Source of the DNA: Bacteroidales bacterium
GTDB lineage: Bacteria > Bacteroidota > Bacteroidia > Bacteroidales > UBA932
Length of the DNA stretch: 64,000 nucleotides
Assembly (NCBI GenBank): GCA_017480345.1
Contig: JAFVAU010000019.1
Coordinates: 62,001 to 126,000 of the forward strand
Reading direction: 5' to 3'
Below are positions 51,030-59,812 of this stretch, piece after piece; within the stretch, counting starts at the first letter, position 1, and every line of letters starts with the position of its first letter. Below the pieces are notes generated by a model. That model worked only from the letters and a program-made list of their open reading frames with translations, was not told the DNA's origin and made no database searches. Position numbers and translations under genes: made by a program.

Positions 51030-51069
51030 CAAATATACGCAAAATTTTGCGCAGAAATGCTTATCTTTG
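51030..51069. promoter_or_regulatory. Divergent promoters with central palindrome, GH3 operon / polyprenyl synthase
   Basis: Minus-strand box TATATTTG at 51030-51037 (GH3 ATG 6 bases further) and plus-strand box TATCTTTG at 51062-51069 (ATG 51085). Between them CGCAAAATTTTGCG (51038-51051) is a perfect 14-base palindrome, well placed to be an operator for either gene. The LacI-type regulator of the operon is one candidate binder. Confidence 0.7.
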
Positions 51070-51084
51070 GACAAAAATACAGAC

Positions 51085-52059
51085 ATGATTCAGGAATCCC
51101 TCATCAGCCGGGAAACGGCCGCCCTTTTTGAGAATATCCGCTTCCAAGACAAGCCGGAAGGCCTCTACGATCCGCTCCGTTACATGATTGCCATCGGAGG
51201 CAAGCGCATCCGCCCCAAACTGTGCCTCACCACCTACGGAATTTATGCCGACGCATTCTCGGAGCAGGTCCTGGAGCCGGCCGCGGGTCTGGAGGTGTTC
51301 CACACCTTCACCCTCATCCACGACGATATCATGGACCGCTCACCCCTCAGGCGCGGCAACCCCACCGTCTGGAAGAAGTGGAACGAGGATACGGCCATCC
51401 TTTCGGGGGACGTGATGTTCATCGATTCCTTCAAACGCATGGCCAAGGCCCCCATCGAAGTGCTTCCCCGGGTGCTGGAACTGTTTTCCAAGACGGCGGC
51501 GGAGGTGTGTGACGGCCAGCAGCTGGACATGGACTTTGAGGCGCGCAGCAGCGTTCCCATGGAGGAGTATATCCGGATGATCGGCCTCAAGACGGGGGTT
51601 CTCATTGCCTGCGCCGCACAGATGGGCGCCCTCATCGCCGGGGCCGATGCCCGCAGCCAGCAGTGCCTCTATGACTATGGCTACCAGCTGGGCCTGGCTT
51701 TCCAGGTGGCCGATGATTACCTGGATGCCTACGGAGACCAGAAGGTGTTCGGCAAGCCCATCGGAGGAGACATCCTGAACGAGAAGAAGAGCTGGCTCAC
51801 GGTAAAAGCCCATGAGCTGGGGGCCGTGGGGCTGGAGCAGGCCCTTACCGCTCCGGCGGAAAGCCCGGAGGAGAAGGCGGCCAAGATAGCCCGTGTGAAG
51901 GCCCTTTACGAGAGCGTTGGCGTGCCCGAAGCGGCCCGCGAGGAAATTGGCCGGCTCAGTGAAAAAGCCATTTCCTGCGCCCTGGGTGCCCAAATGGAGG
52001 CGGAGGGATATGAGATGCTCCGCCGCTTTGCAGATTCTCTGGTGGGCCGCGTGAGCTGA
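51085..52059 (+). CDS. Short/medium-chain polyprenyl synthetase family protein
   Basis: 324 residues, class I trans-prenyltransferase fold. The first Asp-rich motif is LIHDDIMDRSPLRRG (Asp80, Asp81, Asp84), the second QVADDYLDAYGD. GGKRIRPKL (39-47) binds the isoprenyl diphosphate. The aromatic residues five and four positions ahead of the first motif (FHTFTLIHDD) suggest a short product such as farnesyl or geranylgeranyl diphosphate, supplying the longer-chain synthase at 14761. This is inference. The start ATG 51085 follows a consensus -7 box. Its stop codon overlaps the U32 peptidase ATG by one base. Confidence 0.87.
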   Translation: MIQESLISRETAALFENIRFQDKPEGLYDPLRYMIAIGGKRIRPKLCLTTYGIYADAFSEQVLEPAAGLEVFHTFTLIHDDIMDRSPLRRGNPTVWKKWNEDTAILSGDVMFIDSFKRMAKAPIEVLPRVLELFSKTAAEVCDGQQLDMDFEARSSVPMEEYIRMIGLKTGVLIACAAQMGALIAGADARSQQCLYDYGYQLGLAFQVADDYLDAYGDQKVFGKPIGGDILNEKKSWLTVKAHELGAVGLEQALTAPAESPEEKAAKIARVKALYESVGVPEAAREEIGRLSEKAISCALGAQMEAEGYEMLRRFADSLVGRVS

Positions 52060-53306
52060 TGAAAAGGGAAGAGCTGGAAATCATGGCTCCGGCGGGCAAT
52101 TTCGCCTTCCTCAGGGCCGCCATCCAGGGCGGCGCCAATTCCGTCTATTTCGGCATCGGCCATCTGAACATGCGTTCGCATTCGGCCGGCAACTTCACCC
52201 GGGAAGACCTTCCCGAGGTGATGCGCATCTGCCATGAGGCCGGCATCAAGGGGTACATGACCCTCAATATCACCCTGTACGGAGAGGATTTGCAGGAGGC
52301 CCGCAGCACCCTGGATGCCGCGCATGCGGCGGGGGTGGACGCCATCATCGCCTCCGACATGGCCGCCATCCTGTACTGCCGCCGGATAGGCCTGGAAGTG
52401 CATATTTCCACCCAGCTGAGCATTTCCAACGTGGAGGCGCTCCGCTTCTTTGCCCAGTGGGCCGATGTGGTGGTGCTGGCCCGGGAGCTGACCCTTTCCC
52501 AGGTGAAGGCCATCCACGAGGCCATTGAGGCGGAGCGGATCACGGGCCCTTCCGGAGAGCTGGTGCGCATTGAGATGTTTGCCCACGGGGCCTTCTGCAT
52601 GGCCGTTTCCGGCAAGTGCTACCTGTCGCTGGACGCCTACGGACAAAGCGCCAACCGGGGTGCCTGCATGCAGATCTGCCGCCGGGGATACCGGCTCACA
52701 GACCTGGAGACCGGCAATGAGATCGAGGTGGACAACAAATACCTGATGTCTCCCAAGGACCTCTGTACGGTGGAGTTCCTGGACAAGTTCGTGGAGGCCG
52801 GCGTGAAGGTGTTCAAGATTGAAGGCCGGGCCCGCAGTGCAGACTACGTTCAGGTGACGTCGTCCTCTTACCGCCGGGCGGCCGACGCCGTGGCGGACGG
52901 CACCTTCTCCGCAGCCCTGGGCGCCTCTTTGAAGGAGCGCCTGGCCACTGTCTTCAACCGCGGTTTCTGGGACGGCTATTATCTGGGCGCCAGGATGGGC
53001 GAGTGGAGCCGGGTGTACGGCAGCCAGGCCACCCGCCGCAAGGTGTATGTGGGGCCGGTGACCAACTGGTTCGCCAAGATTGGTGTGGTGGAGGTGCAGG
53101 TGGATGCCGTGCCGCTCCGCAGGGGGGACACGGTGCTCTTTATCGGCCATACCACCGGCATGCTGGAGATGAAGGTGGAGGAGCTCAGGGTAGACCTGGA
53201 GCCGGCCGATGAGGCCCCGCAGGGCGTCCGCTGCTCCCTTCCGGTCCCCCCGGGCGAGAATCACCCCCGAAGGGGAGACAAAATGTATGTCTGGACGTTA
53301 GATTAG
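52059..53306 (+). CDS. U32 peptidase family protein (tRNA hydroxylation TrhP-like)
   Basis: 415 residues: an N-terminal TIM-barrel-like U32 domain with EIMAPAGNFAFLRAAIQGGANSVYFGI, then the signature EMFAHGAFCMAVSGKCYLS and the cysteines of RGACMQICRRGY, and a C-terminal beta-barrel (YVGPVTNWFAKIGVVEV). Members of this type (YegQ/TrhP, RlhA) contain an iron-sulfur cluster and act in prephenate-dependent hydroxylation of tRNA wobble uridine or 23S rRNA rather than as proteases. Which RNA is modified here is not decided. It is coupled to the polyprenyl synthase gene and converges on the next gene with a 9-base overlap of 3' ends. Confidence 0.87.
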   Translation: MKREELEIMAPAGNFAFLRAAIQGGANSVYFGIGHLNMRSHSAGNFTREDLPEVMRICHEAGIKGYMTLNITLYGEDLQEARSTLDAAHAAGVDAIIASDMAAILYCRRIGLEVHISTQLSISNVEALRFFAQWADVVVLARELTLSQVKAIHEAIEAERITGPSGELVRIEMFAHGAFCMAVSGKCYLSLDAYGQSANRGACMQICRRGYRLTDLETGNEIEVDNKYLMSPKDLCTVEFLDKFVEAGVKVFKIEGRARSADYVQVTSSSYRRAADAVADGTFSAALGASLKERLATVFNRGFWDGYYLGARMGEWSRVYGSQATRRKVYVGPVTNWFAKIGVVEVQVDAVPLRRGDTVLFIGHTTGMLEMKVEELRVDLEPADEAPQGVRCSLPVPPGENHPRRGDKMYVWTLD

Positions 53307-54434
53307 CGAAATCAACAGATACAGGAAATGCGCGAAGATGCCGGCGGCCAGTCCGGCCACGGTATGTGCGCCCAGCGCCTTGGAAATGACTTTCCGGTAG
53401 CCCAGGGAATCCAGCATGGCGGTGTGGGTGGAGAGGTAACCGCTCCAGCACATGCCAATGGCGGTGAACACCGCCACGGCGTTGCCGTCCAGGATGCCGG
53501 CCGAATGGAAGGTGGGCAGCAGGCCCAGGGCGGCTCCCACGGCACCCAGGGCCGTCATGGGGAAGGCGATGAGTTCCATGGAGGTGAAGCCGAAGAGCCA
53601 TTCGAACACCCAGTGGATTTTCTCGGCCAGCCAGGGGAGGATGGGCACGCCCTGCGAGGAGGAGCCGTTGTAGACTCCGGCCTCGCCCACGCCGAAGGTG
53701 ATCATGATGACGGCGGTGGTGATGATAAGGACGCCCGGAATAATCTGCAGGCCCAGGTCCACGCCGTTCTTTCCGCCGTCCAGCACTGCGTTGAGGAAGC
53801 GCATGAACACGCCGTCCTTATGCTGCTTCTCCTCTTCCGGCAAGACTTCCTCCTGGATGCCGGCCGATACCGGGCTGTCCAGTTCCGGGAAGTCCTTCAG
53901 GCAGCTGCGCTGCATCAGGCGGGTGGAGATGATGGACCCCACCACGGCTCCTGCCAGGCCCACGACGGCGCCCTTCAGTTCCCCGTAGCCCACCATGGTG
54001 ATGATGACCACGAAACCCATGCCGAAGGCCGTTCCGAAGTTGGTGAGGGAGATGAGCTGGTATTTCTTGAAATAGGAAGAGAACTTCTTGTCTTTGGATA
54101 GGGCGATGATGGCCGGGTTGTCGGACAGGAAAGTCATCACGGCGCCCAGGGCGGCCACGCCGGGAAGGTTGTAGAGCGGCTTCATGAGCGGCCGCAGAAT
54201 CTTCTCAAGCAGGATTACCACCCCGAACTCGGACATCAGTTTGGAAAGGGCCCCCGTGAGCACGGTGATGCCCATCAGGTAGAACACGGTGTTCAGCAGC
54301 AGGTCGTGCGCCGTGTTCATGATGGTCTTGAGCATGTTTCCGCTGCCCATGCGGCTGCCCAGAAGGGAAAAGACAGTGAGGATGAGGGCCAGGAAGACCA
54401 GGGCTTCCACGGTAGAACGGCCGGGCTTTTTCAT
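53298..54434 (-). CDS. Gate-domain (nucleoside-recognition type) membrane protein
   Basis: 378 residues with about nine membrane helices in two halves joined by a charged cytoplasmic loop (PEEEKQHKDG, near residue 205). The first half contains MTFLSDNPAIIALSKDKKF and the second PGVLIITTAVIMITFG and FPMTALGAVGAALGLLP, resembling Gate domains of nucleoside-recognition and spore-maturation SpmA/SpmB proteins and the CD0519/CD1768 group. The transported solute, if any, is unknown. It lies 13 bases before rnr in the same direction and may be co-transcribed with it. Confidence 0.7.
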   Translation of the reverse strand: MKKPGRSTVEALVFLALILTVFSLLGSRMGSGNMLKTIMNTAHDLLLNTVFYLMGITVLTGALSKLMSEFGVVILLEKILRPLMKPLYNLPGVAALGAVMTFLSDNPAIIALSKDKKFSSYFKKYQLISLTNFGTAFGMGFVVIITMVGYGELKGAVVGLAGAVVGSIISTRLMQRSCLKDFPELDSPVSAGIQEEVLPEEEKQHKDGVFMRFLNAVLDGGKNGVDLGLQIIPGVLIITTAVIMITFGVGEAGVYNGSSSQGVPILPWLAEKIHWVFEWLFGFTSMELIAFPMTALGAVGAALGLLPTFHSAGILDGNAVAVFTAIGMCWSGYLSTHTAMLDSLGYRKVISKALGAHTVAGLAAGIFAHFLYLLISLI

Positions 54435-54447
54435 TTCAGTTCAAGTG

Positions 54448-56574
54448 TTATTTTTTGCGTTTTCTGTTACGGTGCTCTTTTCTTTCCATGGCGCGCTCCA
54501 TATCGGCCTCGGGATTGTCGGCCTCCGGGGTTTCAGGCACCTCGGGCAGGTCTTCCACCAGTTCGTAGTCCAGGAGCTTCTGTTCCAGGGAGGTGCTCTT
54601 TACGCGGATGCGCAGGATGTCTCCCAGGCGGATGGAACGGTGGGTGCGGCGCCCCACGGCGCGGTAATGGTCTTCGTCGAAGAGGAAGAAATCGCTCTTG
54701 ATGGTGCGGTAGGGAATCATGCCCTCAATCTTGGTGGGCTCAATCTCCACATAGATGCCCCATTCCGTGACGCCGGAAACGTGGCCGTCGAACTCCTGCC
54801 CCACCTTGTCCTGCATGAATTCCACCAGCTTGTACTTGGTGCTTTCGCGCTCCGCCTCGGCGGCCACCACCTCCCTTTCGGAAGCGTGCTTGCACTGGAG
54901 GGCGTAATAATCGGCATTGGCGCTGTCCCCTCCGGAGAGGTACCTGGCCAGCAGGCGGTGCACCATCATGTCCGGATAGCGGCGGATGGGGGAGGTGAAG
55001 TGCGTATAGAAATCGAAGGCCAGTCCATAGTGGCCGATGTTGTCCACCGAGTAGCAGGCCTTGGCCATGGAGCGGAGGGCCAGGATCTGGATGGCGCCCA
55101 TCTCCGGCTTGTCCTTCACGTCCACCATGAGCTGGTTCAGCGTGTGGGCGATGCCCTTTCCGTTGTCAATGGGCCCCACTTGGTAGCCCAGGTTGCCGGC
55201 AAAGTCCCGGAGTCCGCCCAGTTTCTCCAGGTTGGGTTCGTCGTGGATACGGTAGACGAAGGTCTTGGCTTTGGCCTGGGCCCTGCCGTTCATCTTGCCG
55301 GCGGTGGCCACATATTCCGCCACGGAGCGGTTGGCCAGCAGCATGAATTCCTCGATGAGCCAGTTGGCCTCCTTGGAGAACTTCTGGTGTACGCCCACGG
55401 GCTTGCCGTTCTCGTCAATGTCCACCTTCATTTCCGGACGGTCGAAGTTCACGGCGCCGGCGGCAAAACGCTTCTTGCGCAGCTTCAGGGCCAGTTTGTT
55501 GAGGATGAGGACGGCCTCCTTCACATCGGAGGGAACCACCCCGCATTCACTTCCCGCGCCGAATTCCTGCTCCATGGCCCCGTCCCCGGCATCGATGATG
55601 GCCTGGGCCAGTTCGTAGTCGAAGCGGTAGTCGGAGATGATGTGGGTGCGGCCGAACCAGGGGTTGAACACCTTTCCCTGGGGCGTCAGTTCAAAGACGG
55701 CGGAGAAGGTGAGCTTTTCCTCGTTCGGGCGCAGGGAGCAAAGCTTGTTGGAGAGTTTCTCCGGCAGCATGGGGACGGTGCGGTCCACCAGGTAGACGGA
55801 GGTGCCGCGGGCCTGGGCTTCCCTGTCCACCGGGGTGTCCGGCTTCACGTACCAGGTAACATCGGCAATATGGATGCCCACTTCGTAGTTTCCGTTCTCC
55901 AGTTTGCGGAAGCTCAGGGCATCGTCAAAGTCTTTGGCGTCGGTGGGGTCGATGGTGAAGGTGAGTACCTTGCGGAAGTCCCGGCGATGGGCGCGGTCCT
56001 TGTCCGTAATGACCTCGGAGATGGTATCGGCCGCATTATCCACGCTCTTTTCAAAGCGGTAGGGAAGGCCGAACTCCGCAAGGATGGCGTGCATTTCCGT
56101 CTCGTTCTCCCCAGGCATGCCCAGCACGTCCACCACATGGCCGTAGGGGCCCGAAGCGCCTCTTTCCCAACCGTCCACTACGGCGGCCACCTTCATGCCC
56201 CGCTCCCCGCCTTCCGGGATGGGAACGGAGATGTCGTAGGGCATGGTCTTGGAGCTCATGAGCACCCAGGCCTGCTTGCCCACGATGTGCAGGAGCCCCA
56301 CGAAGGGCTTGGTGGAGCGCTGCACGATGGCGATGATTTCTCCGCTGCGGCGCTTGGCCTGGCCCACTTTCTCCTGCGTCACGGCCACCCGCACGATGTC
56401 TCCGTGCAGGGCGCCCCGCGTCTTGGAGGCTTTTACATAGACATCTTCTTCCTGCCCTTCGATGCGTACGAAGGCAAATCCCTCGCGGGACATGAGCACC
56501 TTCCCCTCAAATTCGGGAATGACGCGCGCTTTCTTGTGATTCTTTCTGTTGGGACTGTTCTTTCGTCTGGACAT
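54448..56574 (-). CDS. rnr: Ribonuclease R (RNB-family 3'-5' exoribonuclease)
   Basis: 708 residues. A basic N-terminus (MSRRKNSPNRKNHKK) is followed by cold-shock-type OB folds, the RNB catalytic domain with ID(P)TDAKDFDDAL (magnesium-binding aspartates) and GIHIADVTWYV, the FTSPIRRYPDMMVHRLL segment, and an S1 domain near residues 610-690 (GQEFDGHVSGVTEWGIYVEI). It degrades structured RNA. ATG 56574 was chosen: upstream codons in this frame cross the promoter and the 51-bp repeat doublet and carry unrelated Cys/Arg-rich residues. The RNA hairpins so abundant in this genome are the kind of substrate RNase R can unwind. Confidence 0.95.
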   Translation of the reverse strand: MSRRKNSPNRKNHKKARVIPEFEGKVLMSREGFAFVRIEGQEEDVYVKASKTRGALHGDIVRVAVTQEKVGQAKRRSGEIIAIVQRSTKPFVGLLHIVGKQAWVLMSSKTMPYDISVPIPEGGERGMKVAAVVDGWERGASGPYGHVVDVLGMPGENETEMHAILAEFGLPYRFEKSVDNAADTISEVITDKDRAHRRDFRKVLTFTIDPTDAKDFDDALSFRKLENGNYEVGIHIADVTWYVKPDTPVDREAQARGTSVYLVDRTVPMLPEKLSNKLCSLRPNEEKLTFSAVFELTPQGKVFNPWFGRTHIISDYRFDYELAQAIIDAGDGAMEQEFGAGSECGVVPSDVKEAVLILNKLALKLRKKRFAAGAVNFDRPEMKVDIDENGKPVGVHQKFSKEANWLIEEFMLLANRSVAEYVATAGKMNGRAQAKAKTFVYRIHDEPNLEKLGGLRDFAGNLGYQVGPIDNGKGIAHTLNQLMVDVKDKPEMGAIQILALRSMAKACYSVDNIGHYGLAFDFYTHFTSPIRRYPDMMVHRLLARYLSGGDSANADYYALQCKHASEREVVAAEAERESTKYKLVEFMQDKVGQEFDGHVSGVTEWGIYVEIEPTKIEGMIPYRTIKSDFFLFDEDHYRAVGRRTHRSIRLGDILRIRVKSTSLEQKLLDYELVEDLPEVPETPEADNPEADMERAMERKEHRNRKRKK

Positions 56575-56593
56575 CTTTGTGCTTATTACTGCA

Positions 56594-56601
56594 CAAAGAT
56601 A
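56594..56601 (-). promoter_or_regulatory. -7 box for rnr
   Basis: TATCTTTG on the minus strand, 19 bases ahead of ATG 56574. A repeat doublet (56625-56708) lies directly upstream, so it may influence this promoter or the end of the recO transcript. Confidence 0.7.
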
Positions 56602-56624
56602 CGCAAAATCTGCCGTTCCTTCAA

Positions 56625-56708
56625 ATGGGTGCGAAAAGGGCCGATTCCACCCCCGAAACACATCCCAAATGCAAAATGGGTGCGAAAAGGGCCAGTTTCG
56701 CCCCCGGG
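56625..56708. repeat. Doublet of the 51-bp GGGTGCGAAAAGGGCC repeat (third locus)
   Basis: ATGGGTGCGAAAAGGGCC occurs at 56625 and again exactly 51 bases on at 56676; each is followed by a CCCCCG tract (56651, 56701). The reverse complement matches the doublet at 59711-59812 along most of the unit. It occupies the whole recO-rnr gap, touching the recO stop codon. Confidence 0.88.
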
Positions 56709-56710
56709 AA

Positions 56711-57367
56711 CTACCTATACAGTTCCCGCAGCACTTGCAGGGAACGCACCTGGATGTTGCTGTCCGTGTGGTAGGAAAGGTATTTGAGAAGCGCCTCACA
56801 GAGGGCGTTTCTGTTTTCTCCGCTCAGGGGCAGCAGCATGCACTCCTCAAAACGGCCTTCCACGAAGGGCCGGAGCCGCGCCAGCTGCTCTCCGGCAAAA
56901 GGCGCCACGTCCTGCAGGGTGGGCCGGAAGCCCAGCGCCCCGGCAAAGTCCACCAGGAAGCGGATGTGATAGTTGTAGAAATCGCTTTCCAGGGCATTGA
57001 GCGTGAGGATGCTTCCCACGCACCACTCAAAGAGACCGTCCTCGCAGGTGCCGTCCTTGAGCGTACGCAGCAGGACTTCCGCCAGGAACAGGCTCATGGT
57101 GTTCTTGTGGATGTTGTCCCGGATGCCGGACAGGGCGTCCCGGGGGGTGATGTTCCGCAGGCTCCAGAGCTCCGACTTGGGATTCTCCACCACCTGCGCC
57201 TCCAGGATGTTGAGGGGCAGGAAACGGGCCATCCCCGCCTTCCGGGCCGATGGAACCAGGAAGCCCCGCCGTCCCCACTCGCGGGAAAGGGTGTGCACCA
57301 CCAGCGCAGTTTCCCCCACCGGCGTGGTGGACAGGACGATGAGCTCGATGGTGTCCCGGCCGGGCAT
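56711..57367 (-). CDS. recO: DNA repair protein RecO
   Basis: 218 residues. An N-terminal OB fold (IELIVLSTTPVGETALVVHTLSREWGRRGFLVPSARK) precedes a helical domain (residues 75-218, LFLAEVLLRTLKDGTCEDGLFEWC). This is the RecO layout; RecO loads RecA on SSB-coated gaps with RecR. The zinc-finger cysteines of many RecO proteins are absent, as is usual in Bacteroidota, and the chain is shorter than the roughly 240 residues common in the family. Its ATG directly follows the rdgB stop, so the two are co-transcribed. Confidence 0.85.
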   Translation of the reverse strand: MPGRDTIELIVLSTTPVGETALVVHTLSREWGRRGFLVPSARKAGMARFLPLNILEAQVVENPKSELWSLRNITPRDALSGIRDNIHKNTMSLFLAEVLLRTLKDGTCEDGLFEWCVGSILTLNALESDFYNYHIRFLVDFAGALGFRPTLQDVAPFAGEQLARLRPFVEGRFEECMLLPLSGENRNALCEALLKYLSYHTDSNIQVRSLQVLRELYR

Positions 57368-57988
57368 CTATTTATGCAGGTATTCCGCCATGGCCTTGAG
57401 GGCCTTGGCGCGGTGGGAAATGCTGTTTTTCACCTGCTCGCCCAGCTGGGCGTTGGTTTTGGAATAGCCTTCGGGGATGAAGATGGGGTCGTAGCCGAAA
57501 CCGCCGTTCCCCTTCTTGTCCAGGCCGATATGCCCTTCCATCACGCCGTCGAAGAAGTGGTGTTCACCGTCGATGATGAGGGTGACGGAGGTGCGAAAGC
57601 GGGCCTTGCGGTTGGCGTTGGCCGTGGTGATACCGTTGGTGCGGGCCATGGCGGCCTCCTTCTCCCGACGGGCCATCTCTTCCAGCAGTTTGTCCATGTT
57701 GGCGTCCGCATCCCGCTCCGGACCGGCGTAACGGGCGGTTTCCACGCCCGGGGCGCCGCCCAGGATGTCCACTTCCAGGCCGGAATCGTCGGCAAAACAG
57801 TTGAGTCCCGTTTTCTTGTAAATATAGTCGGCCTTCTGCATAGAGTTGGCCCTGAGGGTATTGCCCGTCTCGGGGAGTTCTTCCTTGATACCCAGGGATG
57901 CGGGGGTAACGAGCTCAAAACCCTCGCCCAGAATTTCAGCAGCTTCCCGGATCTTACCGGGGTTGCCCGTTGCGAATACTAATTTCAT
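57368..57988 (-). CDS. rdgB: XTP/dITP diphosphatase (RdgB/HAM1 family)
   Basis: 206 residues, slightly longer than the E. coli enzyme. The nucleotide-binding loop TGNPGK (7-12), the catalytic acidic segment NCFADDSGLEVDIL, GGFGYDPIFIPEGY and the C-terminal ISHRAKAL motif are all present. It hydrolyses deaminated purine triphosphates (dITP, XTP) to monophosphates, keeping them out of DNA. It is the first gene of the rdgB-recO pair, with a consensus -7 box upstream, divergent from the S41 protease gene. Confidence 0.95.
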   Translation of the reverse strand: MKLVFATGNPGKIREAAEILGEGFELVTPASLGIKEELPETGNTLRANSMQKADYIYKKTGLNCFADDSGLEVDILGGAPGVETARYAGPERDADANMDKLLEEMARREKEAAMARTNGITTANANRKARFRTSVTLIIDGEHHFFDGVMEGHIGLDKKGNGGFGYDPIFIPEGYSKTNAQLGEQVKNSISHRAKALKAMAEYLHK

Positions 57989-58012
57989 AAAATACTAATA
58001 ACTAACCGGCCG

Positions 58013-58041
58013 CAAAGATAGTGAATATTTTTGTAACTTTG
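58013..58041. promoter_or_regulatory. Divergent -7 boxes, rdgB-recO / S41 protease
   Basis: Minus strand TATCTTTG at 58013-58020 and plus strand TAACTTTG at 58034-58041, both TAnnTTTG, 13 bases apart. The plus-strand box makes the in-frame ATG at 58046 an unlikely start unless the mRNA is leaderless. Confidence 0.68.
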
Positions 58042-58084
58042 CACGATGGCATCTTCTTTGAAGATGAACGGCGCAGTTAATTTG

Positions 58085-59704
58085 ATGAACATGAGAAAAA
58101 AGATATGTGTGGCCGCCGCGGCCCTGTTTCTGGCCGCCTCTCCCTTTGCATCGGCCCAATCCAAAAACTTTTCCCTGGCCAAATGGGTGGAGGTATACAA
58201 TTCAATCCTCAAGGAGTTGAACCGTTCCTATGTGGACTCCCTGGAGGTGGGGCGCATCCAGCGCACGGCCATTGACGCCATGCTATCCTCCCTGGACCCT
58301 TATACGCAGTACGTTCCTGAAGAAGAGCAGGAGAACTTCCAGATGATGCTCACCAATACCTACGGGGGCATCGGCGCCATCATCTACAAGCCGGACGTGA
58401 ACGGAAACGTAATTATCAACGAGCCTTACGCGGGCTCTCCGGCCGCCCGGAGCGGCATCCGCTGCGGAGACGAGGTGGAGGCCATCGACGGCGTCTCCAC
58501 CCACGGGCTCACCAGCCAGGAAAGCAGCGACCGCATGCGCGGCAAGCCCGGAACCACTGTGGTCCTTACCGTGAAGAAGCTCCGCGGCCAAACGGTTGAC
58601 ATCCCCGTGGTGCGGGAGCGTATCGCCCTTCCGTCCGTGGAATATGTGGGCATGCTCAACGAGCAGGACGGCTACATCCTGCTGGAGAAATTCACCGAGG
58701 GCGTGGGCCAGGACATCCGTGAGGCCTATCACAAGCTCAAGGGCCAGGGCATGAAGCGCCTGGTGCTGGACCTCCGCGGCAACGGCGGCGGGCTCATGCA
58801 CGAGGCCGTGAACATTGTTTCGCTCTTTGTTCCCCGCGGCTCGGTGGTGGTCACCTCCAAGGGACGGAACGCCGCCGAAGAGCAGGTATACAAGACCACC
58901 ACGGATCCGGTGGACCAGGAGATTCCCATCGTGGTGCTGGTGGATTCCGGCTCCGCATCGGCCTCTGAGATTGTTTCCGGCGCCCTGCAGGACTATGACC
59001 GCGCCACCATCGTGGGCACCCGCACCTACGGGAAGGGCCTGGTGCAGAGCATCCGTCCCTTACCCTACGACGGCCAGCTCAAGGTGACCACGTCCAAGTA
59101 TTACACCCCTTCCGGACGCTGTGTACAGGCCATCGACTACTCCCACCGCAACGAGGACGGTTCCGTGGGCTTCATCCCGGATTCCCTCACCCACGAATTC
59201 ACCACCGCACACGGACGCAAGGTACGGGACGGCGGCGGCATCACCCCGGACTTCGAGGTGAAGGCGCACCGCTATTCCCGTCTCACCTATTCCCTGGTCC
59301 TGGGCGGCATCGTGGAGCAGTATGCCCTCAAATATGTGCAGGAGCATGAATCCATCCCGGCCGTGGAAGACTTCCACTTTGATGAGTACGAAGACTTCGT
59401 GGCCTTCGCCTCCACCAAGGAGTTCGACTACCGTTCATCGGCCCGGGCCCTCTTTGACCAGATGAAAAAGACGCTGGAGGAGGACGGCCTCACGGAGGCG
59501 GTCTCTTCCGAGCTTTCCGCCCTGGAGAAGTCCCTGGACATGGACAAGCCCACTTTCCTGCGGCTCAAGAAAGATGAGGTGATCCCCTTCATCGAGGAGG
59601 AGATTGTGGTGCGCTACTACTTCCAGGAGGCCGGCATCCGCATCCGTATCCGTTACGACAGCCAGCTCTCAGAGGCCCTCAAGCAGCCCGCCATCAGCTG
59701 GTAG
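58085..59704 (+). CDS. S41-family C-terminal processing protease
   Basis: 539 residues with a Sec signal peptide (MRKKICVAAAALFLAASPFASAQ). An N-terminal helical region, a PDZ domain (GIGAIIYKPDVNG ... GIRCGDEVEAIDGV) and the S41 catalytic domain follow, with the Ser/Lys dyad: serine in DSGSASASEIVSGAL and lysine in GTRTYGKGLVQS. A C-terminal helical extension lies after residue 390. It is a periplasmic Ctp/Prc-like protease that trims proteins from the C-terminus. ATG 58085 (or 58091) gives a normal signal peptide; ATG 58046 adds a hydrophilic leader and lies 5 bases past the -7 box. Confidence 0.92.
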   Translation: MNMRKKICVAAAALFLAASPFASAQSKNFSLAKWVEVYNSILKELNRSYVDSLEVGRIQRTAIDAMLSSLDPYTQYVPEEEQENFQMMLTNTYGGIGAIIYKPDVNGNVIINEPYAGSPAARSGIRCGDEVEAIDGVSTHGLTSQESSDRMRGKPGTTVVLTVKKLRGQTVDIPVVRERIALPSVEYVGMLNEQDGYILLEKFTEGVGQDIREAYHKLKGQGMKRLVLDLRGNGGGLMHEAVNIVSLFVPRGSVVVTSKGRNAAEEQVYKTTTDPVDQEIPIVVLVDSGSASASEIVSGALQDYDRATIVGTRTYGKGLVQSIRPLPYDGQLKVTTSKYYTPSGRCVQAIDYSHRNEDGSVGFIPDSLTHEFTTAHGRKVRDGGGITPDFEVKAHRYSRLTYSLVLGGIVEQYALKYVQEHESIPAVEDFHFDEYEDFVAFASTKEFDYRSSARALFDQMKKTLEEDGLTEAVSSELSALEKSLDMDKPTFLRLKKDEVIPFIEEEIVVRYYFQEAGIRIRIRYDSQLSEALKQPAISW

Positions 59705-59710
59705 GTCTCT

Positions 59711-59812
59711 TCCCGGGGGCATAATCGGCCCTTTTTGCACCCGTTTTGCATTTGGGATGCGTCCCGGGGGCATAATCAGCCCTTTTCGCACCCGTTTATT
59801 ATTTGGGAATAG
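59711..59812. repeat. Doublet of the 51-bp CCCGGGGGCATAATC repeat, downstream side of RAYT
   Basis: TCCCGGGGGCATAATC starts at 59711 and 59762, exactly 51 bases apart, each continuing GGCCCTTTT/CGCACCCGTTT and ending in TTTGGGA. Within each unit CGGGGGCA pairs with TGCACCCG (one mismatch). The second unit runs into the last codons of the RAYT gene. The reverse complement resembles 56625-56708. Confidence 0.88.
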
